Shown here in pieces: positions 24,201 through 33,339 of a DNA stretch of 64,000 nt (its first letter is position 1; each line of letters begins with the position of its first letter). Both the position numbers and the translations under genes were made by a program. The stretch covers positions 124,001 to 188,000 of the forward strand of contig NC_064674.1 of the NCBI RefSeq assembly GCF_023278565.1. The letters run 5' to 3'. This DNA is from Colletotrichum lupini. Its lineage: Eukaryota; Ascomycota; Sordariomycetes; Glomerellales; Glomerellaceae. The notes beneath the pieces were generated by a model that worked only from the letters and a program-made list of their open reading frames with translations, did no database searches and had not been told where the DNA came from.

Positions 24201-25191
24201 TATAGCCTCTTAGTACCCTATTTTATATCTTTTAAGTAGTCTTTTTCGTAGCTTAATTACGGTTAGGTAATTATTACTTATTAGTAATCCCTTTTATTAC
24301 TTAGTTAATTTCTCGAAATTAGTAATCTTGCGCCGGGAGCTAGTATAAAAAGAAGCCCTTTAGCGGCCCTTTAGAAAATTCTTTTTCCTCCCCTCAGATC
24401 CTCGTCCTTTTAGCCTTTTCTTAAGCTAATAATAACTCTAGCGGGAGGTCGTAGGACTACTTTAGGGTAGCCGCCTTCTTCTTAAGTTAATCTCCGAGAT
24501 CCGTAATATTCTTAACTTAATACTATTAGGACCTCTAAATCCCCTCCTCCCTCATTAAACCGTCCCTTATACTATATTCCTAAGTAATACCCGGGAGGTA
24601 GTTAAGGGAGCTATAAAGAGGTCGTTTAGATCACGGGCTTAAAGTTATATTTATAAAATCCTCGTAGTAATAGACTTTTCTATATACTATAAATCTCTTA
24701 GCTTAATAGCTCCCATAAGGTCACCTTCGTTACTAAGTAAGAATATTTATATTTAAAAATCCCCTTTTTTAATTACGTAGTACTCTTTTATATTATATTA
24801 TTAAGCTTATTCGTCGCGCTAATTAATTAAATAAGTAGTCGTCGTATAGGTATTTCCTTTTTCTAATTTAACTAGTTAATTTTTAATCGCGGGCCGGCCG
24901 CAGAAAAGTCGTTTAATAAAAAAGCTACTCGGGGCGATAATAAAAAGCTAGTTACTTAAGCGGTTCCGTTAATTAACGTATTTTAATATAATAAACGTCG
25001 ACCTCTCGTAAGTAATAAAAAGCTACGATTACTTAATTCCGTACGGTATTTAAAAATCGCCTCCTTTTTCGTCTACTTTTATAAAGTTAATTAATATAAA
25101 TCTCTTATCCTATATAGTATTAAAAAGTCGTCTCTTTTATATAATAAAATACCTTACCGATCTATAATAATAGAATTTAAATATTAATTAA
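18201..25191 (-). pseudogene. degraded copia gag-pol of the 7.4-kb element
   Basis: On the minus strand the order is gag (right; zinc knuckle about 22,060-22,140), protease/integrase (about 22,000-20,500), reverse transcriptase (about 20,000-19,200) and RNase H (about 19,000-18,300). Only the zinc knuckle and the RT catalytic core are placed by visible motifs. The other assignments follow the fixed copia order. The Cys codons of the knuckle have become Tyr or stop, the typical effect of G-to-A or C-to-T changes. No frame longer than about 70 codons remains open. Confidence 0.7.
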
Positions 25192-25396
25192 TATTAGTAT
25201 CCTTATTATAGGGTAGTTAGTTCGAACCGTAGTTAACGAAGAGATTAATTAAACTATATAAATATCTACGTAGTAAGTATAAAAAGGAGGTTCTAACCGT
25301 AGGTTAGGCTGGCTACGATAATCGTAAATAGGGCCCCTAATTAGCCCCTGCGCAGTCGGCTGTATGCCGCGGTCGAATTAGACTTCTAATCCGACA
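25192..25396 (-). repeat. right (5') LTR of the copia element
   Basis: It is 205 bp and starts TATTAGTATCC (the left LTR has TGTTAGTATCC). It ends in CA at 25,395-25,396, followed at once by the GTCTT duplication. Its right half is less AT-shifted than the left LTR, so RIP spread unevenly across the element. Confidence 0.92.
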
Positions 25397-25469
25397 GTCT
25401 TGCACCAACCGAAAGATCCAACATCGCTGACGTCGGGTGGATACCAATGACCGACGTCACCCGACCAAG

Positions 25470-25986
25470 ATGAGAGAGCTCGCCGACTTCCTCGTCGAAC
25501 ACGACCAAAACTTCCGCAAGTCCGTGCCTCACTCTCTTTCTCCCCCCCCCCCCTCCCTCTCATTGCCTCGTCTTCCAAGCTTTGAGCTCAATTGTATACT
25601 AACTCCCTTGCCTGCGCAGAGCCCATTTGCCCGCCCTCTACTCCGACTTCCGCCCCCAACAGACCCTCAATCCAGACAGCTTCCAAGCCAACTGTTGAAT
25701 TCTAGGCAGTCGGCAGAATAGGTGGATCTAGGAGGCATTCTGGGCCATGCAAACGGCCCTTCCACTGACTTACCATTTTTGGAGGAATCCTTCGCCCACT
25801 TCTTCCTCCTTCCGCTTCCATACGCAGCAATAAACCGCCATGTGATTGCCCTTCGTAACAATCTTGGATGTGTATACCAACACTAATATCGGCGCATGGC
25901 GCCATGACCTCGCCCGCACAGCATGGGAAGGCCGAATCGCCTCGCAGCTCTCAGCGCCGAATGTCCTGGTCGTCAACGTCGACGAC
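25470..25986 (+). pseudogene. N-terminal remnant of a SNF7/CHMP7-like ESCRT-III protein, split by a solo LTR
   Basis: Exon 1 from the ATG at 25,470 reads MRELADFLVEHDQNFRK. An intron (25,522-25,619) with GT donor, ACTAAC branch point and GCGCAG acceptor follows. Exon 2 reads LPALYSDFRPQQTLNPD, then SFQAN. There a 190-bp solo LTR (25,693-25,882) plus duplicated target interrupts it. Beyond, the frame resumes as IGAWRHDLARTAWEG and ends near VLVVNVDD. This order matches the start of fungal CHMP7-type proteins as I remember them; the match was not searched. Without the insertion the frame closes exactly (QAN-IGAW). After VNVDD the sequence changes to an unrelated Gln/Arg-rich frame, so the gene is also truncated. 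The copia element lies 68 bases upstream, in its promoter. Confidence 0.55.
25693..25882 (+). mobile_element. solo LTR, TGTTG...CAACA family, inside the CHMP7-like exon
   Basis: The element runs from TGTTGAATTCTAGGCAG to GTGTATACCAACA (190 bp). The target sequences are CCAAC (25,688-25,692) and CTAAT (25,883-25,887), which differ by two C-to-T changes. Excision between them restores the host reading frame. An internal block (ACGGCCCTTCCACT) and TTCTTCCTCCTTCC are shared with other copies. Confidence 0.7.
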
Positions 25987-26333
25987 AAGAGCAGGATCAG
26001 ATGAAGCAGGAGAGGCAGAAGGGGCAGGAGAGGCAGAAGGGGCAGGAGCGGCAGGAGCGGCAGAAGCGGCAACTGCAGGAGCAGTAGGAGGAGCAGGAGC
26101 TTGCGAGTGAGCAATGCGTTGCAGTTCTCACTGAGCAGAACCAGAAGGATACCAAAGAAGGTAGCAACAGCGATCAGAACCAGAAATGCCAGGACTCATA
26201 TAAGAAGGTGGCACCATCTCAGTCTATCCCTACCGGCGTGCTCGCATCACTCCCGATGAACGATGTTGTGAAGATGCTCCAGTACAGTCCATCTACCAGC
26301 TTACCCGCCTGTCCTGCAAAAGACAGCCGTTAG
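25987..26333 (+). pseudogene. Gln/Arg-rich coiled-coil-like remnant
   Basis: One frame runs for about 115 codons with a single internal TAG. It begins with repeats such as QMKQERQKGQERQKGQERQ, built on a GCAGAG/GCAGAA hexamer, then becomes mixed (EEQELASEQCVAVL) and ends with GVLASLPMNDVVKML before TAG at 26,331. The repeated part predicts a charged coiled coil. It adjoins the end of the CHMP7-like remnant but is in another frame, so a fused or separate origin cannot be decided. No family recognised. Confidence 0.35.
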
Positions 26334-26339
26334 TTCCGT

Positions 26340-27080
26340 AATTGCTTCCGTTCTCGTGTACTTGTCTGCAGCAGATCTAGCACCAAGAGCGGAACTGTTG
26401 ATCCGACCCATTTCTCGCAGCAGGAGCTGCAACAGTTCCGGACGGGGTGTCTCTAGGGGAGAGAAAGAAGGCCAGGGAAGCGGGTGAAAATGGTTAGGGG
26501 TCGCCATCACGTGGATGACGAATGGCCGTGTCACTCAGGTTTTGAGAGCAAGACTCACTTCTGTTCTTTGTCCGATTGAATCTCACTGGACATGTGCACA
26601 CCGCCCCCTAGGTGGTCCTTATCTCAGTACAAGGTAGACGGCAAGTAAGGTAGATAGCCTTAGGGTGGCTTCAAATCATGAAGTGATTACACGTGGACAG
26701 CACGCCACAACGAGCAGGGCAGGTAAACACCGTAGTGGGCAGGCGCCGTACCTACTTGACACCCAGGCAATTTCTTCTAGGTAGAAAATAATTGGCAATG
26801 GGAAAGTGCAGCTCCATCGGCAGTGGGTAATTGCCGTTGTAAGCGAGAAAGTTCAATGGCAGGAACCTACGGTAGGCTCGCATAAAATGTACCCACTTGA
26901 ACTGGCACCGGGCACCGTCTGGGCAACTGTCTACTCTTGACTGCGCTTCCGACTGCGCTTTCAGTTGTCCACCCTCAATCAGGATAGGTACTTCCTTCCA
27001 CTTGTGATTATCCGGGCACGTACTGCCCCGCTGGGCACCTTCCAATGAGATAACGCATCTGAGCTTGCCTCCGAGAGCCG
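26340..27080. other. no supportable gene
   Basis: Short frames occur on both strands. AGGTAG-type motifs appear near 26,630-26,660 and 26,748. I see no domain, and no intron pair that builds a gene. Confidence 0.4.
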
Positions 27081-27202
27081 CCAGCTGTGGCCTATGACAT
27101 CATCCAACAAGCCAGAAGGGAAGGAGTCTCGGACATATCCTTCCATCTCAGAGTGTCGGATTGGAGGTCCAATTCGATCCCGAGTGACCATCCAACTTAC
27201 GG

Positions 27203-27552
27203 TTGGAATCTCTCTTTTACATCCCTACACAGAACCAATCAATCTCTCCGTCGTGGCTGGACTTCGACGCCTTGAGCTGGGGAGAGCTCATTCTCCGGCA
27301 AATGACGTTTGACATGATGAAGCTCTGGGAGGGAGATGGGACCGCCGCTTCTGCCAAGAACATGGCTCTTGAACTTCTCGGTGTAATGAGTGCTGCAGTC
27401 TCCAAGCTTCGCTCACACGTTCGTAAGGTCACTTATTCCATGGATGGAAGCGATTCCAACGAGTTATCGCGGTACCTGTCTGAGCCTGAAGGTGATCCCC
27501 TCCTCTTCATCTTATATCTTGACGGGTCAGTTCAGCTAACCAGCCCACGAAA
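27203..27552 (+). pseudogene. unrecognised exon ending at an intron-like donor
   Basis: The frame encodes about 117 residues without a stop, including ELILRQMTFDMMKLWEGDGT, ALELLGVMSAAVSKLRSHV and LSRYLSEPEGDPLLFILYLD. It ends with AAAG, then GTAATT. A possible 50-base intron runs to CTCAAG (27,602) with a TACTAAT branch-like site. Splicing there gives the wrong phase for the helicase-like frame that follows. The exon looks like genuine coding sequence from a larger protein I cannot name. Confidence 0.4.
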
Positions 27553-27602
27553 GGTAATTTCATCACGACCATTCCGCAATCATCTACTAATCCGTCGCTC
27601 AA

Positions 27603-27668
27603 GATGTTCGCAACATTACTCACGTGCTGAACTACGACTACCCCAACAACTCGGATAACTATATCCAT
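27603..27668 (+). pseudogene. 22-codon fragment of a DBP2-type DEAD-box RNA helicase
   Basis: The frame reads [14 protein letters not shown], then NNSDNYIH. In DBP2/DDX5-type helicases this is the stretch linking motif V to motif VI (D-V-x-x-I-x-x-V-I/L-N-Y-D-x-P, then Y-I-H-R-x-G-R-T-G-R). The match is nearly complete up to His, then stops; the arginine-finger motif VI is absent. The fragment begins exactly after the AG of an intron-like acceptor. The frame stays open to TAG at 27,828, but the downstream residues do not resemble a helicase. It is a captured or residual fragment, not a helicase gene. Confidence 0.6.
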
Positions 27669-28388
27669 CTCGTATGCTCGTTCTCTGGTCTTGCGGCCCG
27701 CTGCTTAGGTTGCTCGATGTCTTCTGGAATCATCGTACGGTATGTCAACATGCGCGACGCCCGTATCTGGTACCTCCCATCTTTGGATTGCCTTCATACG
27801 AATGATCTCCTGACTCAAAGGCAGACGTAGCACGGATGTTGTGGTTAACCCATAGCAACACTCGGAACGAATAATACACGGCTCGTTTGGAGCCTGCAAT
27901 GCTCACTCGTCATGCCTCCATCAAGGCGACAAATCAAGTATCAGGGGTGGCATTCCCAAGGCATAGCACCCCTGGTTGCAATATTCCGAGCCTCATTTAC
28001 AACACATCTTCTTTTCTCCTCTATCTTCGGCCTACGAGCAGCACAGCGCGACGGTTCCATCCCAGCACGTAATAGTGGTGTCGACTGCACTGTAGAAAAG
28101 CAGCGCAACCTCATGTCGCCATTTTCTACGTCATAGAGAGTGATGATGAGGCTGTTAGAGGTACCTTGAGTGCTGCGTGGAACTTCATGCAAAGGCATGC
28201 TGTGCCTAGCATTCTCATCTCAAACGACGAGGTCTACCACCAGCTTACTGCAATGTGGGACGACAGGATCAACCAGCACGCTATGAACATCTGCGTGGAG
28301 TCTTCAGGATGACAAGGGGATATCGAAGCAAGAAAGAGCTGCTCAAATGTATGTACAGTGCAGGGAGTACAGGTCGAAGCAGGGGCAA

Positions 28389-28460
28389 ATTTCGGTAGTT
28401 CATCACTTTGACTCAAACAGCATTCGGCCTCTGTGAGCTTCCTCTGTGTCGTACGCCTAC
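28389..28460 (+). repeat. dispersed repeat, partner of 40,796-40,867
   Basis: Shared blocks are AGTTCATC/AATTCATC, AACAGCA, GGCCTCTGTGA, CTGTGTC and CTTACAG/TTGACAG in the same order and spacing. No ends with target duplications are visible. Confidence 0.5.
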
Positions 28461-28559
28461 TTACAGGAGTAGTCGCTTAACCGCTCAGTCCTTCTCTTAA
28501 GCTCTCAATCAATCTGGCCTCAATCGAACGTCCCGCATCGTACAGATCAGAACGTCGTG

Positions 28560-29063
28560 ACCGCCCAACGGGCCTTGCAGGCAATTACTTCTCCGCCGGT
28601 GGCGGCTCCTAACATTTGGACAAGTATGGAGTAGGTCACGCTCGATCTCCTCCCGCAAGTGAGGGTCATTGATGAGCTCAAGAGTGACATGTGCCGTATT
28701 TGTCCGAATACGAAGCGTTGGATTGCGGAGTTTGATCGAATCATGACGCTGCGAGTGGACAATGCTTCGGAGGCTTTGGTACCGGAAGCTCGGGGGGCAT
28801 GGGTGTGGAAGATCAATGTTGATGAGGTTCTGTACACGACGTGGAGCTCGAAGCGAGCATGGAGTGGTGTCAGTTCTGGCACAGCGTACGACAAGACTGT
28901 GTCGAAATGTTCTTTGTCAAATAGAAAGAAGGTTAGCAGCGGGAACAAGGATGAGGGTGACGATGATGATAATGACCAAGAGGATAGCGACGACAATGGG
29001 ACGGACGATGAGGACGCGGAAGAGGACAATGGCACTCATCAGAAAGGGGAAAGGAAGGCATAA
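28560..29063 (+). pseudogene. remnant with acidic C-terminal tail, one internal stop
   Basis: One frame covers about 167 codons and is broken only by TAG at about 28,632 (CAG to TAG would explain it). It contains VIDELKSDMCRICPNTKRWI and EFDRIMTLRVDNASEAL, and ends in an acidic tail rich in Asp, Glu and Asn (28,950-29,040) before TAA. The tail suggests a nuclear or chromatin role, but that is inference only. No family recognised. A 162-codon frame on the opposite strand is mostly Ser/Leu and is the mirror of the acidic tail. Confidence 0.4.
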
Positions 29064-29069
29064 AGGAAT

Positions 29070-29745
29070 GGCAGTGGAGGGAAGTCTAGGCTACTGGAGG
29101 TTATGGACAATGACAAGGACACGGCAGCTATTAGGCCAGAGAACTCGGCATCGTAGGTGTTTATCAATATACCACCGAAGCCTCAGCATTCAATGATCCG
29201 GCTGCCGTGACTGCCGGGGTGGGCCTGATTCTCGCCCTGAAGCGTTGGTAGGTGCTTTGGCTGCCTATTCAGTCGGTCGTTTGTATAGAAAAGCGAGCTG
29301 ATGCCAAGCGTGGCGGCCAACCTTGTGAACTTGAGGTGGCTCATCGGGTTTTGAGAGCACGGCATACACTGCACACGAATCGGCAAGGAGCCCAATGCGA
29401 GGAATGATCTTGTAGTTCAGTTACTGTCTAGGTACAGCGAGAAATTGTCGAATTCTGGCACTAGTGATACAGTCTGACAATGTCATGAAATGCGAGGCGA
29501 GGCGGGATGGCGTCGAAATAGACCGGTTAATTGGGACAAAGGTGCCTGGAAGAGCTACAACTGTTGAACAGGGCATTAGCCTGGTCGGCAGCAAAGGATT
29601 CAGGCATCTCCGAGGAAGAGATGGAGGCCTCACCACCTCCGATGGGAATGGGGGCAACCCGGGATCAATTGCTTGAAGGACTGTGTACGGGAGCCTGGCT
29701 TTGGGAGGGTGAGCCGCGACGGCTTGTGGAGATGACAAATTGTGA
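29070..29745. other. no supportable gene
   Basis: A short plus-strand frame at 29,531-29,752 (with AWSAAKDSGISEEEMEASPP) looks protein-like but has neither start context nor neighbours that extend it. Confidence 0.35.
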
Positions 29746-29751
29746 AAACTG

Positions 29752-30279
29752 ATGTCATTGATTGTGTGTCGGGAAGAGTGGGCGATCCTTGTTTGCCTCT
29801 GGTCAGTATCTGAGTTCAATGTGCGAAGGATGGGTTTGGTCAGAGAGGTCCTATCTCGCAATTTGAAGTCGGCAAATAACTCGAGTCAAGCTCGAAGAAG
29901 CAAGTCTGTAGAAGAACCTGGTGTCTTGGATACACCTAAGGAGGAATTTACAGTGTCTCGGCTGTACGTTAGTCGATACCAAAAATGCATCGGCTCTCGA
30001 TCATGGACCAAGCCGCCCGGGCCTTGTCTTCATCCTGCATTCATACCAAGGCAATTTCTACAGTCCATCATCGCCATCAACATCTCTTTTTCGAATACCT
30101 TGACTGACCTAGTGCAGTGCATGGTCGACAAGCAAGCTGCTGGAGAGAAGCCAACGCGTAGCCGGCCAGACACTTTTCGCCCAGAACGTTGCTCGACCGA
30201 GCCGAGAAGACCAAGGGAAAACCCCGCCAAGGCTGCCAACGTCACTGATGTCAATGTCGATGCCCGACTTGCCATCTGA
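29752..30279 (+). CDS. 175-codon open frame, function unknown, doubtful
   Basis: The open frame from the ATG at 29,752 to TGA at 30,279 has no recognised domain. Its C-terminal half is basic and proline-rich (SRPDTFRPERC, EPRRPRENPAKAANV). On the opposite strand, 30,263-30,030 begins MASRASTLTSVTLAALAGFS, which looks like a signal or anchor sequence, so the true coding strand is uncertain. Listed because of its length only. Confidence 0.2.
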   Translation: MSLIVCREEWAILVCLWSVSEFNVRRMGLVREVLSRNLKSANNSSQARRSKSVEEPGVLDTPKEEFTVSRLYVSRYQKCIGSRSWTKPPGPCLHPAFIPRQFLQSIIAINISFSNTLTDLVQCMVDKQAAGEKPTRSRPDTFRPERCSTEPRRPRENPAKAANVTDVNVDARLAI

Positions 30280-30344
30280 CGTTGCCTCATATGGTCCTAC
30301 TCGGTTTCTCTTGGATCAATGCATGCCAAGTGCGCACATTTGGC

Positions 30345-30421
30345 GCGCGTCTACCTTACCTACCTTGGGTAGGTACATAGATAACGGAGATGCGATACTG
30401 CAGTGGCGCTACCTAGGTAGG
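30345..30421. repeat. cluster of TACCTACC/GGTAGGTA motifs
   Basis: CTACCTTACCTACC, GGGTAGGTAC and CTACCTAGGTAGG occur within 77 bases. Similar short motifs recur near 30,668, 36,145, 37,040 and 37,100. Their role is unknown. Confidence 0.5.
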
Positions 30422-30779
30422 AGTCAGTTCAGGCCGTCAGAATGGGCCACGTCAAGTTTGGCGCGTGATGTGTGGTCCTGAGGCTGCCGCCTTGGACCCG
30501 GGCAGAACCTCGGGAGCACCTTCTCATGGGCACTTCAATCGCGCCTGACGCTTGCGAGGTTATACTTAGACGCTTGCGAGGTTGGGATAAGGTACGCGCT
30601 AATTGAACAAGGTTCGGGGGCTGGTCGACTACCCTATCCTGCCCGAGGTGGAGTGTGCCCTGGCACCTGGTAGGTACCCATTGGAAAATGTACCAACTGG
30701 GGCAGTTTCATGGTTGGCGCCTTGCTACGCCTCTAAGAATCTAGTGGAAGTCACCGAGGTAATACCGGAGACACCATGG

Positions 30780-31010
30780 TGTTGGATTCTGGGCAGTCGG
30801 AAGAAAAGGTGGACCTGGGAGGCGGCCTGAGGTGGGCCACACAAACGTCCCTTCCACTTACATACTGGATACCTTTGCAGGACCACGTCAAGACGAATCG
30901 TGGGCTTTGCCTACTTCTTCCTCCTCCCACCCCCATACACAGCAAGAAACACCACTTTGTTAACCCTTCATGCCAATCAAGCGGCTGCCGTGCTGATATA
31001 GATATCAACA
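30780..31010 (+). mobile_element. solo LTR, TGTTG...CAACA family
   Basis: The 231-bp element runs from TGTTGGATTCTGGGCAG to ATAGATATCAACA. It is flanked by CATGG (30,775-30,779) and CATAG (31,011-31,015), which differ by one G-to-A change. It shares TTCTGGGCAGTCGG, CCCTTCCACTTAC and TACTTCTTCCTCCT with the copy at 25,693-25,882. Confidence 0.72.
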
Positions 31011-31454
31011 CATAGAGTAAGTACGTCTGACATCTGACAGTTGACTTCCGATTTGGATTCTCCCTGCTCAATGGGCCCATCTGCCCTTTTGCACTTTGTA
31101 CTTCATGTTTCCTTCAGTCACGTCCTTCAATGTGTATTTGTACACACATGTTTTTTATTGACAACAGGTGTCAAATATTAGTACCATTCTCCCTCGTCCT
31201 AAGAGGTTGCCTTACCGAGCGCCCAATAGCGCATTCCCCTTCTCGCGTGGTTGTCATTCCCAGATCCAGGCGTTGCCTGTCACATCTCCTCCCGTTCAAA
31301 TATATCCCTCATGGACCAAAATGCATCATCATCACGATGACAGACTTGATTTCCAGGTAGGTCAGCAGCCTCCCATTTTCTCATGACAGCATCTGACAGC
31401 CTTCCAAAGAACAACCAAAACCCCCTGAATTAGTCCTGTTCAAAGAGGCATCAC

Positions 31455-32750
31455 CCATAAACAGCATGAGGCAGCAGCGGAGACTTGTCGAGGACAGCGT
31501 TTAGGACAGCAACGAGGACGACAACGAGGATGCCAACGAGGATGCAAATAAGGACACTAACGACGACACTCCTGTTGCCCATACTACCCAACTCAATTTC
31601 CCCCTCGTATTCTTACCACCGATTGGCCGCCAGCTTCCATCTATCTGCTTCCACTCTTCTGACGCCTTCACCGTCGTCTAAGTCTTGATTCCAGCAATAT
31701 TAACAATGTCCTCCTCGACAATAATGACGACTATGATGATAGGATTGTTTCGGAGGGCAGCAGCAAGCTTTCCGACGCCTATGTCGATGCTAGCCCCCAT
31801 TATAACTCTCTCGCCATGGCCACCTGCGACGTTATCGTTGTTGCATCTTTCGACACGTCTTCGGGCGCATCCGCTTCGCGCTGTGTTTTGCCCACCGCTC
31901 TCATTCTTGTCATAATTTCTGCTCCGCGATCGTTCTCAAGTTCCCCACCTCTATACGATACTCCAGACCATACGACACTTCCACAAAAGCAGGGACAGCA
32001 GAAATCGTCTTTCGTAAACTTGTGGCTATTGTTCAACCCTATGCAAAGTTCGTTCGGCTTCTCGACCAGCTAAAAAACAACACGACCCTCGATGCCATCT
32101 AGCGCGACCTCTCTGAGCTCTGCCTCGCCGGCGTGGGCCTAAGCCATTGAGCCCGCACCATGTTACCGAGTCGTGCACCTTCTCGAGAACGCCAACGCCC
32201 GATTATCGCAAATGTCGCGAATTTTCGTCGGCATTTTCACGCAAAAGGTGTCCGCAATCCCGTTTGTTCTGAATGAAACACTTTTTCCCATGGCCCCCGC
32301 CGTCGACCGGCGACAAGAATAGTATCAGATAACCCATCCCGGGGGCGAAGGCGAAGACGGCGACAGTGTATGGAACCAGATAGCCGAGGGTATTTTCCAT
32401 CCCGTCATCTCGCAAGTACCAAACCGATGGGACGACGACAACTCCGTCGCTACACCATCACGCACAACCACGGAGTCCCTGCTGGAGGTGCGCAGTCTCG
32501 AAGACGGTGTGAGTTCAATGTTCAAGCCAGCTATTTCCCATGAAGATCTGAATACCTTGTAAGAGATGCTTATTTTACTACATTGACTGTTTGCGTCAGA
32601 GGCTGACCGCAAATTCGCTCGGCGCTAGCTTTGCCTAAGACGTACTCTGCGCCCTCGACCGACTTTTTGACCTCCTCGTTCCACGCCGCCATACCCAACT
32701 CGATACCCTCGAATCGACTAGAAAGACTCAACGAAGCCGCGCAACGTGTC
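31455..32750 (+). pseudogene. long decayed gene, at least four frame changes, family unknown
   Basis: Successive protein-like segments on the plus strand change frame: an Asn/Asp/Glu repeat (31,505-31,570); LLDNNDDYDDRIVSEGSSKL (about 31,715); EIVFRKLVAIVQPYAKFVRL (about 32,010-32,070); a segment with SRIFVGIFTQKVSAIPFVL then WNQIAEGIFHPVISQVPNRW (about 32,190-32,430); and DVLCALDRLFDLLVPRRHTQ (about 32,640). In-frame stops at CAG- or CAA-like positions also occur (TAG near 32,099 and 32,318). The order and spacing suggest one former protein of about 400 residues. No known domain is visible. Confidence 0.4.
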
Positions 32751-32759
32751 TAGGGCCGC

Positions 32760-33000
32760 GCCAGCAGTTCACTTCATGCCAAAAGAAGCCGCCATTCCGT
32801 CTTCATCCCAAACCATGGGCCCAACCCACGGGTACCATTCTTACCCCACCTTGCCGACCTGACCTTGCTTACCTTACCTGTCCATTAACTCTGTACATTA
32901 TCATCTCTAGACTTCGAACCCGGGTTTCCTTGCCTTCCATTCCGTAATGCTCCCGCGAGCTCAAAGTGTTGATCTTTGACTACCATCTCCACAAGGTCCA
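32760..33000. other. no supportable gene
   Basis: ACCTTGC and TTACC-type short repeats lie near 32,845-32,885. No coding signal is seen. Confidence 0.4.
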
Positions 33001-33007
33001 GTACTTA

Positions 33008-33217
33008 TGCTTGAGACCTTTGAGGCCTTGTTGACATGGCTTTCGGGTCTAGTCGGCGTATTGACTAGCGACCTCGAAGCCGTGAGTGTCGGGAAGAGGA
33101 AGAGGCGAAGATACGCAAGGCTTTTGGAGGAGTCGAACGCTGGCTAAAAGGCTGCGGAAGAGGCCATGAGGCCGGGGCACAAGAGGCCACTGGAAAGGAG
33201 AAGGTAGCATGAGCCTC
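33008..33217 (+). pseudogene. short remnant with a basic patch
   Basis: The frame from ATG 33,008 contains MLETFEALLTWLSGLVGVL and then a basic stretch (GKRKRRRYARLLEESNAG). It has one TAA and ends at TAG near 33,215. It is probably part of the same decayed locus as the tandem segments that follow. Family unknown. Confidence 0.3.
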
Positions 33218-33339
33218 AATAGGCACAATCCCTTTGTTAGAAATTGGTCAACATTTTGACTATCAACTGCTCGAAGGAGTTGGTACATCCGTCTTAGTCT
33301 TTCTCAGTCTTTGTCTTTGTCTGTATTTCTGACCTATTC

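Larger units (their letters stand above)
17996..25396 (-). mobile_element. complete Ty1/copia LTR retrotransposon, RIP-inactivated
   Basis: Two direct LTRs of exactly 205 bp bound a 7,401-bp element. The 5-bp target duplication GTCTT lies at 17,991-17,995 and 25,397-25,401. Coding is on the minus strand, so the right LTR is the 5' LTR. A purine tract (minus strand AAAAAAAAGAGAAAGTTAG, 18,201-18,220) abuts the 3' LTR as the polypurine primer site. A degraded gag zinc knuckle followed by KEERAKLY lies near 22,060-22,140, and the RT catalytic region near 19,316-19,331. The latter shows YV followed by a 2-base deletion at the Asp-Asp site. Stops occur throughout. The element lies between two divergent reading frames and splits their intergenic region. 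It cannot encode active protein. Confidence 0.92.

Noticed and set aside
25770..26114. 114-codon minus-strand frame with a long Leu run
   Set aside because: The Leu run is the complement of the GCAGAG/GCAGGA hexamer repeat of the Gln/Arg-rich plus-strand frame.
28547..29035. 162-codon minus-strand open frame
   Set aside because: It is mostly Ser/Leu and mirrors the acidic Asp/Glu tail of the more protein-like plus-strand frame.
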